Shown: positions 1 to 11,133, counted from the stretch's first letter. The stretch is 64,000 bases of DNA from Volutella citrinella (GCA_034401135.1 JAWZSP010000002.1:1240001-1304000), one strand, 5' to 3'. Program-made: numbers and translations. The notes: a model not told the origin generated them from the sequence alone.

Positions 1-285
1 CCCTGGCAGCAGCTGAAGGAGAACCTCGACCAGTATCCCAACGCCAAGACCATCGTCTGGGCCCAGGAGGAGCCCCTCAACGCCGGTGCCTGGAGCTTCG
101 CCCAGCCCCGTATTGAGACGCTGCTCAACCAGACCGAGCACCATCACCGCAAGCACGTCATGTACGCCGGCCGCAATCCCAGTGCCTCCGTCGCCACTGG
201 TCTCAAGAGCGTGCATCTCAAGGAGGAGCAGGACCTGCTTAACATGGCCTTTACCGTGAAGCAGGACAAGCTCAAGGGCGAGTAA
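1..285 (+). CDS. KGD1: 2-oxoglutarate dehydrogenase E1 component, C-terminal end (partial)
   Basis: Frame 1 is open from the window edge and ends at TAA 283-285, giving the last 94 residues of a protein whose 5' part lies outside. The text (VWAQEEPLNAGAWSF, then RIETLL, HVMYAGRNPSASVATG, and a terminal run with KQDKLKGE) matches the end of the thiamine-diphosphate E1 subunit of the mitochondrial 2-oxoglutarate dehydrogenase complex. That subunit decarboxylates 2-oxoglutarate in the TCA cycle. The segment belongs to the C-terminal transketolase-like domain. No intron is seen in the part present. Assignment is by family recognition; the paralogous DHTKD1-type enzyme is the only real alternative and fits this ending less well. 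Confidence 0.93.
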   Translation, partial: PWQQLKENLDQYPNAKTIVWAQEEPLNAGAWSFAQPRIETLLNQTEHHHRKHVMYAGRNPSASVATGLKSVHLKEEQDLLNMAFTVKQDKLKGE

Positions 286-775
286 ACTTGTTTCTAAAGA
301 GTGTTTTTCCGTTTCAATGGTTTCGTGGCATATTGTCGCTAGCGGGTCGGGATCGGTAGAGAAGGAGAAGGAAGATTGAAGTCATCCCTATTGTTTATTA
401 TTGTTTGCACCTCGTGGAATGGATAAGAGACGCTCGTTTGGGGAGGGGACTGGAGCTTGAATGGTTGAAGGGGGCCCGCGTGCATCACCGCGCGCTCTCT
501 CGCTTCGTGTAGAACCACTTTGTATCATAAACCCTCCTAGACGAAAGGATAAAGCCGTGTCTTGGGGGCCTTTCCCCCAAGGGGCATGCGATATGAGCAT
601 GGCGGAGCCAGATGCTCCGCCTCGGTGTGAATGTTTCTTAGAGTTCCGAATAATAATCTGGGGATGCCTAGAGTTGTCCCTCCCGCCGTCAAACGCTCGC
701 TGTGCGCCCGTGATTTAAACTGAAAGCCATTGTGATTGCTTAACAAGTTGTCATTATTTTGTTTCTATTTCTGTT
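286..775. other. Intergenic, KGD1 3' end to CIA1 3' end (convergent)
   Basis: About 490 bp between two convergent genes. It should hold both 3' untranslated regions and polyadenylation signals. I see no conserved coding frame, tRNA or repeat in it. Confidence 0.6.
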
Positions 776-2173
776 TCATCGTTGATGCTCTGCGAGAACA
801 ACCTGCCACGGCCGAACCAGCCCATCGTCACCCGTCGTGATGAGCATCTCCTCCTCACCTCGTCGCTCCGAGCCCGTGTCGAACCGCTTGCTCCAGGTGA
901 CATGGTTGACCTCGTAGGGGCCATGAGCGCTGGGCTGCGTAGCCAGGACGTGCCACTTGTGCGATCCGGGTAGCTGGCGCAGCTGAGTCACTGCTGCGTC
1001 CTCGGTGTTGGCGTCGGCCATTGGCTGGTCTTGAGGCACGGAGGCATTCTCAAGCGACTCCGATGCCTGGTTCTCCTTGTACAGCGCGATGATACCGTCA
1101 CTACCCGTGCTGGCGACCAATCCAGAGTCGGCGCTCCACGCTACGGAGTAGATGTCACGGGTATGCGCCTTGGGCAGGGCAGCCGTGCAAACCCATTCCT
1201 CCCTCAAAGACCTGCGCATGGTGTTGGGAATGCCACCAAGAGCACTCGCTGACCTTGACAACCCATCAACCTCATCATCTTCATCCTCCTTTAATGTCCA
1301 TATGCGAATGGTCCCGTCCGCGGAAAATGTCATGAGACGTGGGAACCGGTCATTCTGCGGATTCGGCTCCCACTGAAGGCCCCAGACGGTCCCGTCATGA
1401 CCTTCGAGCACCGAGACGCATACCCACTCCGCATCGCCGTCCTCACGCCAGATACGGACTGTGTTGTCGTAGCTGGCACTGGCGAGCACATCAGCGCCAT
1501 AGCGACGACGAGAGTTGCGACCCGGCACATCTGGGCACCAGGCAACGGCCTTGACATCTCCCTCGTGTTCATTGAGAACGGCAATGGTCTCCCACTCGTC
1601 GTCGGCCTCGGAGGCGCCAATGTCCTCCCAGATCCAGACAGACTTATCACGCGAGCAGGTCGCGAGGTAGGAGCCCGAGGGCGAGAAGGCACACGACTTG
1701 ATCTCCGAATCGTGGCCCTCGAGGACGAGAGTAAACTCCCAGTCCTTGTCACCGGGGTTAGAGTCCCCCTCGTCATCGGAGGCATTGTTGCTGCGCCGGC
1801 TTAGCCCGCGGGCCGTCACCTCGACTTCGAGCGCATCGCTTGTCGGCTGTGCAGCACCGTCGGCTACATCACCGTCCCAGCGCCAGATGCCAGCGGTCGA
1901 GTCGAAGCTGCCGGTGACAAGACAGAGCTTGTGGGGCGGCAGCCCGGGCTTCCAGGCGGCGGAACGGACGGAACGTGTGTGGCCGCCGGTGAGGGAGCTA
2001 TGGGCGGAGAGGGTGGAGAGCGAGAAGACTGTGACGGACTTGGAGTGGGTGGTCGCGAGGAGAGGAAGGGTCGGATGGGGTGTCGAGGACCAGGCCCGTT
2101 CGTGGAGGTCAGGCTTGAAGGCCGGGAGCGCGACGATGCTCGCCGTTGAAGATGGGGCCGAGTTCGGCGACAT
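776..2173 (-). CDS. CIA1: Cytosolic iron-sulfur assembly WD40 protein Cia1 (CIAO1)
   Basis: Uninterrupted frame of 465 residues from ATG 2173 (MSPNSAPSS) to TGA at 776-778; 13 more in-frame codons lie upstream but start at TTG, so the ATG is preferred. The protein is a seven-bladed WD40 propeller. WD-type blade ends are visible as FDSTAGIWRWDGD, RDKSVWIWEDIG, YDNTVRIWREDGD, ADGTIRIWTL and, at the C-terminus, DDGLVRPWQVV. The wording HEGDVKAVAWCP and HDGTVWGLQWEP is typical of CIAO1/Cia1. Cia1 with Cia2 and Mms19 forms the targeting complex that hands 4Fe-4S clusters to cytosolic and nuclear apoproteins, including the XPD helicase found later in this window. Fungal forms carry acidic and low-complexity insertions between blades, as here (DDEGDSNPGDKD, KEDEDDEVDG). 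No intron is needed. Confidence 0.92.
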   Translation of the reverse strand: MSPNSAPSSTASIVALPAFKPDLHERAWSSTPHPTLPLLATTHSKSVTVFSLSTLSAHSSLTGGHTRSVRSAAWKPGLPPHKLCLVTGSFDSTAGIWRWDGDVADGAAQPTSDALEVEVTARGLSRRSNNASDDEGDSNPGDKDWEFTLVLEGHDSEIKSCAFSPSGSYLATCSRDKSVWIWEDIGASEADDEWETIAVLNEHEGDVKAVAWCPDVPGRNSRRRYGADVLASASYDNTVRIWREDGDAEWVCVSVLEGHDGTVWGLQWEPNPQNDRFPRLMTFSADGTIRIWTLKEDEDDEVDGLSRSASALGGIPNTMRRSLREEWVCTAALPKAHTRDIYSVAWSADSGLVASTGSDGIIALYKENQASESLENASVPQDQPMADANTEDAAVTQLRQLPGSHKWHVLATQPSAHGPYEVNHVTWSKRFDTGSERRGEEEMLITTGDDGLVRPWQVVLAEHQR

Positions 2174-2712
2174 GGCCGCCGGCTTTTCAGGACGAGGAGC
2201 CGATGGGAGCAAGAGAGAGCGGTCGATTCAAATGAGCTCGAAGCGCGGGAGGCTATATCCCAGCGGCGTCGACACCGTGTGATTCTCTGTGCGGCTCGAG
2301 CGCAAAAGTTCGGGGTGCGGAGTGAGGAGTTGGGTCAAGTCGAGTGGGAGATTTGCCCCCTCCAACAAGCCCCTCCAAGGGCCCCCTCCTCTTAATTACT
2401 TGGGGTCTGCTAAAAAAGTAACTTGCAGTTTTGGGACCAAAGCTGGGGTAGGTGCGATAAGATAAGACGCCACCCAGCCGTTTGCTTGATGACGAGTGAT
2501 GTAATTCATCTTTTGTGCATATTACCACCCAGCAGTAACTGCTGGCTGGACATTGGGCTTGTCATTGTCGGCTCGTACATTGTTCAGACTCGTTCCATAA
2601 CCCGAGCAACCGCATCTTTCATTGCGAGCACCTGGCACGCACCCAGGATCAAGAAATCGGCTTGATGTGCATGTCGCTTTGGTTCCGGGATAGACTACTT
2701 CAGAGCTCGCTT
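2174..2712. other. Intergenic, CIA1 promoter side
   Basis: About 540 bp between the CIA1 start and the 3' end of the broken MFS gene, both on the minus strand. It should contain the CIA1 promoter and leader. I see no gene or named regulatory motif that I can support. Confidence 0.5.
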
Positions 2713-4209
2713 CTAGCTCTGATCCTGTTTCCTTCTGCGAAACAATGAGCGCAACGCGTGGATAATTTCTCGTCCGGGTTTCGACTTGTCCCCCTGTGCC
2801 CTGTCAAGCCCCCCCTTTCTCATCCCCCTCGGGATGACGAGCCATACCACTGCAAGAAACACAGTCAGGGCCAATGCTACTGGTGGTAGAACACCAACGC
2901 CCTTGCTCTGGGCGATGGCCCCCACAGCAAAGGGGAAGACAGAGGCGCCGCTGCTGGCAAACGCTGCGATGAAGCCGATGGCACGTATGTGATACTCGGG
3001 TGGCAGCAGTTTTGCTGCTACGACGATGGCCCCCGGAAATAGCGGCCCCAGGAAGAAGCCCAGCATCATGACGAAGACAGCAGCGGCTGCAAAGTGCGGC
3101 ACGAGCCAGTACAAGAGCTCCAGGGCCACAGAGAGCGCCATGTAGACCGTGATGGCGAGCTTCTCGCCAATGCGGCCCGTGACGAATCCCAGAACAACCC
3201 TCCCCAATGTCAGACCAAGCCAGAAAAGCGTCACCGTCAAGCCGGCCAGGAATCCCTCGGCGTTTCGCACACGCAGCATGAAGGTCGTTATCCAGCTGCC
3301 CAGGGAGACCTCGACGCCGATGTAGCCGAAGAGGAAGAGGGCCACCAGCCAAGTCACGGGCTCACGCAAAGTCGTCAGAGTTCCAGCCCTACTCTTGTCC
3401 TTGTCCTCTCTCTCCATGCGTTCTCGGTACGCCGCGCCGTCCGCATTCCAGAAGGCCGCCATTCCGACAACCAGCTCGACGACGACGAAGCCAATCATGA
3501 CATAGAAGAACGTGTACCATTCAAGCCGCGCGCAGCAACCATAGCCGAAGCAACGACGGGACTGATCGTGGCCCCGAGGCCGAATGAGCCATGGATGACG
3601 CCCAGCAACTCGTTGGCGTTGTGCATATTGCCGACCCAGGCGTTGTAGGCGCTATCCTCGATGCCATTTCCATAGGCGGCAAAGAGCATAGCAATGGGTA
3701 AAACGGGAAACGGCGGGTGCAGGGCCATGGTCACGTAGCCGATGAGGCGGGCCAGAGGACCGAGTATCGCAACACCGCGCTGGCCTATGGTGTAATGGAT
3801 CCGGTTGTTGCTCAGAGCAGCTCATAGTATGTTTCAATCTGGTTTGCACGACAGTGAGCCAAGCTTTACAAGGGGATGGACGCACATTGGCCGCTCACGT
3901 AGGGCAACAATGCCTGCGTCAAGAGTCAGAATCGTCCCAATGCCTCTGAAGCGACGGACTCACACCAAGGCACCCATCGTGGGCACCCATGATGAAAAGG
4001 GAGTAGTTGACCACCAGGTACCGGGCCAAGTTGATTCGAGGGTTGTTCCAGCGCGCCTTGGGGCTCGACCCAGAGTCTGCATCGACGCTGGGACCTAATA
4101 CTTCATCGAGCGGTGAGCTCTTTTCGTTGTCTCTGGAGGTGTTGGCATCTAAAGTGACTATCGCATTCTCCTGTGCGGGAGCGCATTTGGGCGATGCCGT
4201 TGCCATCAT
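2713..4209 (-). pseudogene. MFS transporter (fucose-permease/BSC6-like), broken by a deletion and a frameshift
   Basis: Exon 1 (4209-3964, starting ATG ATG) ends GAHDGCLG. A 50 bp GTGAGT...GCAG intron (3963-3914) leads to a 15 nt exon (3913-3899, ALLPY), then a 60 bp intron (3898-3839) leads to IETYYE at 3838. This matches the start of fungal fucose-permease-like MFS proteins, often annotated 'bypass of stop codon 6'. After ETYYE the family normally has about 20 residues of the next membrane helix. Here they are absent and the text resumes in another frame at about 3820 (NNRIHYTIGQRG). The frame then stays good to about 3520 (SAMVAARGL), where one G seems missing and the reading moves to EWYTFFYVMIGF. 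From there 2713 is reached without a stop through the second set of membrane helices. Two independent lesions suggest a pseudogene; assembly error is the alternative. The C-terminal tail is basic. Confidence 0.72.
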
Positions 4210-6204
4210 GGCCGATGCAAAGCGGGAACTGACGAGACGGTATGGGACAAATCTAAGTATGGTGATTCTTATGGCGGATAAACTACGATCGGATCCGAGT
4301 TGACCCGTTTCGAGGTTACCTTCGCGGGGACGGTTGGAGAAAGCCCAGCATCGTTTGGCTGCAGAGCCCCATGTGGGGAGGCGTAGCCTGGTTGCCTATC
4401 CCCCAGAATGCGCCTTGGACTCATATGTTCCATCCAGCGACGTTGTGAGGTTAGACGGAGTTTAGGCTCCGATGGCCAGAGGAGTATCGGTAGTGGGGGG
4501 AAACCCAAATCACAAGACGGGCGGCCATTTGGCGGAACCCGGGGGGCTGCGGATAGAATATATGCCCCTTGAATGGTCCAGCAGTTGAGACCTGTGTGAC
4601 AACGGGTTGCTGCGCTGGGCGGGGGTTGATTGTCGCGACAATTACCCTATGTCGGGCTGGCTTGATGCGAGGTGCCGGAGTATCACAGTGCCAGCAGTTT
4701 ACTAGTGGGGTAATATTTTCCAAGCCCTTAGCTGCGGCGAATTTCCAGGACCGGACGAGAGAGGGAAGACGATGGTTCGCAGGTCGTTCGCTTCGGGCAT
4801 GCCGTAGGTGAGAGACGGCGGATACACTGGAGAGATTCTGCCGACGGAAAGATGAGCTTCGCCACGCCCTAGCGCATCGTCACCAAGCAGCATAGTGCGT
4901 GGATGGCCTACCTATGGTGCAGGAGAGCAATCGGGTGGCGGGGAGTCAGAGACCCGAGCAGCATGAAGACGGAAGGAGGTGGAGGAGGGCTTCTTACCGC
5001 TAATGCCGGACTTGCGACGTGATGCAGGTGCTTGGAGCTAGCCAAGGTGGGGTGACATCACTTCTCGACGTCTTCCTCGCCATTGCCTTCCTGCCCTCCC
5101 ATACCGCATGACCATCCTGAGCCCCAACAGTCTCTCGTCTGATGGCGAAGCCCGGCATGGCACGGCACGGCATGGCATCGTGCTGGTGATTCCCTGGCGC
5201 CTGACTGACCGACCGACTGATCATTCGCCTCATGCCTGGCCGATCGCCGGGAATTTCTCATTCTCAATCACAAAAGCGGCGGTGCGATAGAAGCTCGAAA
5301 TGCGCGAGTGGAACCGACATCCAGTGAGGTGGTGACGCCTCGCACGCGGGCTGACGTATGGATGGCACTACTTTTTTGCAAAAAACCCTTCTCTGTGCAG
5401 TCTGTGCAGCTTCTGTGAGCCCTGGGAAAGCCCCGCCAGATGATGCTGAGCGGGGAGCACCACTCATGATGGCCCCGGGGGACACCCTTGTCTCGTATGG
5501 GCCACTCCGGGCCATGGCAAGCATGGCTATGGCGATGCTCCGCCGCCAACATCCATCCATCCCCAGGTGCCCAACCTCCTCTCCTGCAGGAGACCGCCAG
5601 CAAGGCTCGCTCCGAGGCCAAATCCCCAGCTCCTCGCCGGGACCTTGGTGTCCATTCGCATAATCCTCACCCTTATTTCTCATCTCATCTCACCCCTCAT
5701 CTCACGCCGTACACACCTCGAGCACCAGAAGTAGGCATCCAGACGCCCTGCCCAACAAAAAGGACTCCGCATGCACGAACCCCGACTGGTCCGTCTGCCG
5801 TATTCCCACCTTCAAATCAGGCCCCAGTCGGTTCCCGCAATACCCGTCTCGGCATTGGTGGCTGCAGGGTCTCTGCCTGTCAGCGTGCGCAGCCTCCTTC
5901 GCCCGCCCACTCGTTCTCGGCCTTTGCGCATCACGCTCTGCAACCAGAGCAGCCAGTGACCAATGTGCAGTAGCCCATCTGTAGGGCTGACGGCTGCTCC
6001 GGCAAGCTTATTAAATCAACGCTGCTTCTCCCATCTTCTGTGATGCTGCGTGACCTCTTCATCTCTTGCTCTTGACTACTACTACTACTAGTGTTTGCTT
6101 CGCCACTTGCACACACAACATCAGCATAAACACATCTCATCAGACACTTGGTACTCGACACAACAACAACCCCACAACTGCTCTCGTCTTTGCCTCTTCC
6201 AGAT
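4210..6204. other. Intergenic region, 2.0 kb, no gene seen
   Basis: Lies between divergent starts (MFS gene to the left, glycine-zipper gene to the right). Short frames exist on both strands but none has a recognisable protein pattern. 5,153-5,180 holds a small GGCAC/GGCAT-rich imperfect repeat. The last 500 bp before 6205 is pyrimidine-rich with CT and ACAAC runs, as usual for a fungal leader. Confidence 0.5.
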
Positions 6205-7104
6205 ATGTCCAACAGACAGTACTACGGGTACGACGACTACCCTCCTCGTCGGGACCAGTCGCCAGACCGCATGTCTGGCGCCCTTGGCCCTAGCATCGTC
6301 CCCCCTTCTGTCGCGGAAGCTCCCGTGGGCGGCCATCCATATGCCGCCTCCAACTCTCGCTTCGATTCATCCTCGCGCTTCGATGAGCCCTACAGCCCGT
6401 CCCAGGAGCGCGACCGCATGAGCCTGCAGGCCCCAGTTGCCCAGCACCGCCCGCGCTCCGTCCCGCCGCCATCCACCACTGCCATGATTCCGCGGGAGCG
6501 CTCAAGCCGTCGCGGGCGCTCTGATTCCGCATCTACCGACGACTCAGAGGACGATAACCGTCGCATGGTCCGCGCCCGCTCTCACCGGGGCAGCGAGCGA
6601 AACCGAAGCCGCAGCAGCAGCCGCAGCCGTGACCGCAGCCCCATGAGCCGCGCCCGTGGCGTCGTTGACGACAACTTTTCGGGATCCAGCACTGGCATTG
6701 GCGCCGGCATCCTCGGTGCCGTCGTTGGAGGTCTGGTTGCCCGCGAGGCCTCGGACGCTGCCGCCCGCCACCGTCACAAAAGCAAAGGATACGGCGACAG
6801 CGAAATGGACAGCCGCACCCGCATGATCTCCACTGTGCTAGGTGCCGTCGCCGGCGGCCTGGGCGCCAACGCCATCGCCAACAGGGTCGAGGACTCTCGA
6901 GACCGGGACCGTGATCGCCAGAGCGAGTGGGAGCGCCGGGATCGCGAGGAGCCATACGGCCCAGTCCGCATGATGGACCGCGAGCGAGAGCCTCGTCGCG
7001 ATCGTGACCGCGGCCGCTATGACGACTCTGGCTCTGACAATGACCGCTACGACGACCGACCGCCTCGGCGCCGCAGGAGCGAGGAGAGTTACAACTACCG
7101 ATAG
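6205..7104 (+). CDS. Glycine-zipper, Arg/Ser-rich protein of unknown function
   Basis: 299 residues from ATG 6205 (MSNRQYYGYDDYPP), chosen because the longer in-frame extension to 6148 begins at TTG. Layout: a low-complexity N-terminus rich in Pro, Ser and Arg; an RS-like stretch at about 120-150 (RNRSRSSSRSRDRS); and two glycine-zipper hairpin segments at about 164-179 (GIGAGILGAVVGGLVA) and 209-224 (STVLGAVAGGLGANAI). An Arg/Asp/Glu-rich C-terminal tail ends in tyrosines. Paired glycine zippers resemble the Gly-zipper/2TM type of membrane segment, so it may sit in or bind membranes, but the flanking RS and RD repeats look like nuclear or RNA-binding disorder. Similar proteins occur in many filamentous fungi as hypothetical proteins. 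I do not know the function. Single exon. Confidence 0.75.
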   Translation: MSNRQYYGYDDYPPRRDQSPDRMSGALGPSIVPPSVAEAPVGGHPYAASNSRFDSSSRFDEPYSPSQERDRMSLQAPVAQHRPRSVPPPSTTAMIPRERSSRRGRSDSASTDDSEDDNRRMVRARSHRGSERNRSRSSSRSRDRSPMSRARGVVDDNFSGSSTGIGAGILGAVVGGLVAREASDAAARHRHKSKGYGDSEMDSRTRMISTVLGAVAGGLGANAIANRVEDSRDRDRDRQSEWERRDREEPYGPVRMMDREREPRRDRDRGRYDDSGSDNDRYDDRPPRRRRSEESYNYR

Positions 7105-7655
7105 TTGACAGGCGACCCCGTTTTTAAAGCCCTTCTTCCGGACCGGAACTGTTACGATGTGTTTATGAATAGACGACCACGGCTAGACTTGAATTTGGTT
7201 TCGCGTTCTTACGACTGTTTTATTTCGAGGTGAACTGGGCGTTACGGCAGCCATCATTGAGGGACTCAACGGAACCCACTTCTGTGATTGTACGGGTTCC
7301 TTTGCGACACTTGAGGGGCGGGTGGTTCTCAGAAATCCTTTTAACACCATCTAATATCTCTCTTCTATGATACACTGGCCTGACCATCGCCAGGCTTTTC
7401 TCCATACACTTTGAGTAGTTTGTTGTAGGAGACTATTGAAGAAGAGAAAAGAAAAAAATCACCTAAGCTTCGCCAACCTCGTGCTGTCCATGACCACATC
7501 AACGCCTTGCTCTGCCAACTTTGGGACCGCTTCGCCAGCAGCTTAACTATGCGTTGTAAACACCGGGCGGTACTTCAGCAAACAGATAGAGCACATGGAA
7601 CTTCAAAATATTCAGCCCAAGCGTTCATGTAGTCCATCGCCGACTTCGCACTTGC
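7105..7655. other. Intergenic, convergent 3' ends
   Basis: About 550 bp between the glycine-zipper gene and the 3' end of the next minus-strand gene. No coding pattern is seen; an A-rich patch (7439-7460) may be part of a 3' end signal. Confidence 0.5.
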
Positions 7656-10600
7656 TCAGTTTCGTCGCTCACCCTCACGCCCACGCCCACGCTCACTCTC
7701 ACGCACTTCCCGCCTATCCCGCTCTCTCTCCAGAATCACCTTGAAGATCTGCGTGATATCTGCAAGTGCTACGTGTCGCTCATCAGGCACACCCAGCATC
7801 TTGAACAAGGACTGCGAGTCCACAAGCTGTTTGCCAATCACCGAGTCAGGCTGGCAAAACGTGCGGACGCTGATGCATCGCGCATTCACCTTCATCGTGT
7901 GGAGGAGCCCGGCAACCTCGACTGGGTGGCCCTGCCGACGACCATAGAAGCGGAACTCGTCGATGTGAAGGCCAACAAGCTCCAGCTGCGTTTCAAGGTC
8001 ATACCGAAAGCCGACCACTTTGGGTCTGCCTCGCTGCGCCCAACTGTCTGCCACTTTCTTGAGTTTGTCTGGGACGAGGCGACCCCGACCGAGTTGCAGA
8101 GTGATGTAGTCGTTGAGGGCATCGGTGAGGTGATACTCGAGCTCGCAGTAGACGAGACTCTGCTCGCGTACGTTTAGCGAGATGGCCATCTGCGAGCTTG
8201 GGCGATCGCTACTTGTGGCCTGCGCCCGGCGTGAGGAATGGTGAAGGTCGGCCTAATTGAATGAGCAGAGGAAACACCAGTGACTGGGTGCAGTACTTAC
8301 CATATCTTTGGCGACCTTTTTGATGCTATCGAGGAAGCCTGTCCGTTTGTGAGATGTCTTCTTGGCCGGATCCGCTAGTTTCTGTGTGCGTTCGAGCCAT
8401 CCGTTATCCCCAATCATCGTCTTCTCGCCCCTTTTCTCAGTAGGGAACTGCTGGTCCCAGAAGTAGAACTGCAGTGGCGAGAAGATTGGCGTGCTGAGCC
8501 CCGGCACCGTTGGTTTCTGAGAAGGCGTAATTGTCCGATTATCCTCATCACTTGCTCGTCCCAGGCCTTCTGCGGTGCTCTTGGACCGACGTGGCCCATA
8601 AGCAAGGCTTTGTGGGCGAGCAGAAGAATTTCCAATCGTTCCTGGGCTTTGAAGGTGAGCCCAATCGTGGTAAGCGTCCATCACTGCCCGGTTGACCTTG
8701 CCCTGAGGGTGAGAATGAAGCCCCAAGCCCCCGTCGCAAGTAGAAGACCGAGCATGGCGCGAGTAGAAAGAATAAACATCTTCGTCGGTGTAATGTGATG
8801 CCCTACAACCCTCTTGACTCAGAGGTGAAACTTGGTCAGGGGCAGCTTCTCTGTAGGTGGTTGAAGCCTCGTTGTCACGATGTTGGTTTCCTCCTAGATA
8901 GAGTGGTGGAGGGGGGAGTCTGTGTCGACGTTCAGCAAGGGTATCCGAAGATGATTTGTGTAAGCGCCCTGCGCGGCCTGGCATTAGCTCCGAGAAGGTC
9001 GTGGACTGGCCGGGGCTTTGTGCCGAGTCAGAACCATCTTTGTACGGGGTCTCATCATAGTGCTTCATTTCGTTGCCTTTTCTTGGCGTAGATCTCGGCG
9101 TCAATCTGGCGCTTGGGATGGACGCTTTGGCACGAGTCCGGGTAGGACTGGTATGAACCTTTTGGCTAAAGCTTTGGGCGTGGTCAGAGTTGTTGCTACC
9201 TGTATGCGGGTAATACTAACGCCTCGGTAATCTTGTCAACTTGACCTTCTGTCAAGTTCATGCGTATGTGAAGCGGCTGCCGACCCTCACGTTTCCTCGG
9301 GGAGAGCGAGTGGTGTCTGGAGCTAGGGACCACGGGCGAGGCGTTCTGAGGAAGCGATGTGGATGGATCAGAGTGACAACTCTCTTCCCCCCGCGAGTGG
9401 TGGAGAGACTGCATTGAGCTTGTTTCCAAGCGAGCAGGTCTGGTGATGGTTCTCTCGGGGTCGGGTTGATTCACTGCAGTGCAGGCGTGTTTTGGTTGTG
9501 TTCTAAGCAAGGATGAAATAAGCGCGGATTAACGGGAGATCGAATGCAGAGTAAACAAACCTTTGACGGACGCTCGTACATGGGCGAGCCTAGTCCACAT
9601 CGAGGCCTGGCAGCTGGCAGCTCCATGGGCCTCCACAGGCTGCCAGATGGCACCAATGTCTGGCAGCTGCCATGACACACCGATACTTGCCCCAACAACA
9701 ACGACATGTAAACAAACAACGCGGAACTGCAGCACCCGGTGCTCGGAATCGTTCGGGAATACTGTCAGCTGGGCGAGCCTGACAGGGCTACGCATCACCG
9801 ACACCTCCACATGTAATCAATCCCGCTATCAAACCACAATTGAGGTGTGAAGGGCCCTTGAAATTTCCAGGAATAGGCAAGATCCATCTTTGGGTCTCTG
9901 GTCGTATTGGTTGCCTTGTCTTCCGCCACGGGCAATTCTTTGATCAATGGCGGAAGTGGCATATGTTCTGTGATGACACCAAACTTTCGCGCAAAGTTGG
10001 CATTGGGGATGTCCCAGTCTGGAATACTAAACTCAGATCTTGGATCTGGGGTAGCCGACGATGGCCTTGTGGATTCGCAGCCTTGCGTGTCCGTTTCCTG
10101 TCCTGGGACTGAACCAGCGACAAGGCCAATTGACGTCTTCATTCTGGTTAGGGGCTCCCAAAGTTTGTGAAACCGCTCTTCAAAACTTGACTTGAGAAGC
10201 TTGCCTTTGCCCGAAGCTCGATTTTCTGCTGTTGATGGATTGCGATTATCGTTGCAGGGAAGATTATTAGCATCAATGGTTCGTCTACGAACACACCTCT
10301 CGTCATTGCCTTCTGGCCGCATCCATTGCATCTCATGGAACTGCTTCGCACTGATCCGACGGAATGGTCTTGTGCCACCATCCAAAGATGAGACAAACAT
10401 AGTGCCCTCAATGGCCCAGTCCTTCTTTGACCGAATCCCGCTGTGCCGGGATGATTGCCGCTCCACGGAAGAGCAAAAGTCAGACAAGTGAATCTGGTAA
10501 CGTTGAGGGTGTTGTTTTCTCCAGTAGACTAGAGTGGAGGTTGGTATGATCTCCGATGTCACAGTGGTAAGATGTGGGACATGGGGAAGTTCGAGGTCTG

Positions 10601-11133
10601 CCTGCGTGTGCTGCTGTTAGGCCTGAGCGTGGACTGGTGATATTCGGTACATACATGTCTATTCATGTGATCGTGTCTCCATCGCTGAAACGCTGCGCCA
10701 GGGTCATCGGAATAGTGACAGTCCACTTCAATCATCTCGTAGAGAACTCCTCCTGCATGCCCAAGACACTCATCGCCAAGATGGTCTCGTAGGACCAGGA
10801 ACACCTGGACACATTAGAACGGGCGGCTATCATGCACGAGGGGACTCCTCACTAGCCGAATGCCATCTCTATATCGGTAATTGCGGGGGATATGCGCACA
10901 GTACCTGACGAGGACGTTGCGGCACTCTGAGAATCATCAGTAGGACTGAGGATCGCCTGAGGATGAGGTGACTTACTCTGTTCATTGAAAGATAAGCACA
11001 GACTTAGTCTTGTAGAGTGTTCAGAGACGAAAGCTTCGTCACCCATGTCCAGTTCGGTCGCGTTCTTGGTGCTATAGGTCTTGAAGCTGACAACTGGTAT
11101 GTATGTGTGGACAAGTGTAGAATGTATGTACAT
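7656..11133 (-). CDS. Unrecognised multi-exon protein (seven-exon model)
   Basis: I do not recognise this protein. Proposed exons (minus strand): 11133-10977, 10926-10853, 10804-10655, 10601-9805, 9502-9246, 9199-8301 and 8252-7656. Joined they give 2,931 nt, exactly 977 codons, and all phases agree. Most introns are clear, for example 10654-10603 (GTATGT, CCTAAC branch, GCAG), 10852-10805 (GTGAGG, CTAAT, CCAG) and 8300-8253 (GTAAGT, TTAG). Two are weaker: 9245-9200 (donor GTCAAG) and the unusually long 9804-9503 (302 bp, donor GTGTCG). If that one is wrong, this is two genes, with the upstream one stopping at 9795. The N-terminal third looks folded (RYCAHIPRNYRYRDG, HLGDECLGHAGGVLYEM, STLVYWRKQHPQRYQIHL). 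The middle is polar and low-complexity. The last 190 residues look folded again (LVYCELEYHLTDALNDYI, FRYDLETQLELVGLHIDEF) before an Arg/Glu-rich tail. Confidence 0.5.

Noticed and set aside
6533..6955. 140-codon minus-strand frame opposite the glycine-zipper gene
   Set aside because: Its Arg/Cys/Trp/Gly-rich text is the antisense of the RS and Gly-rich codons; no independent evidence.
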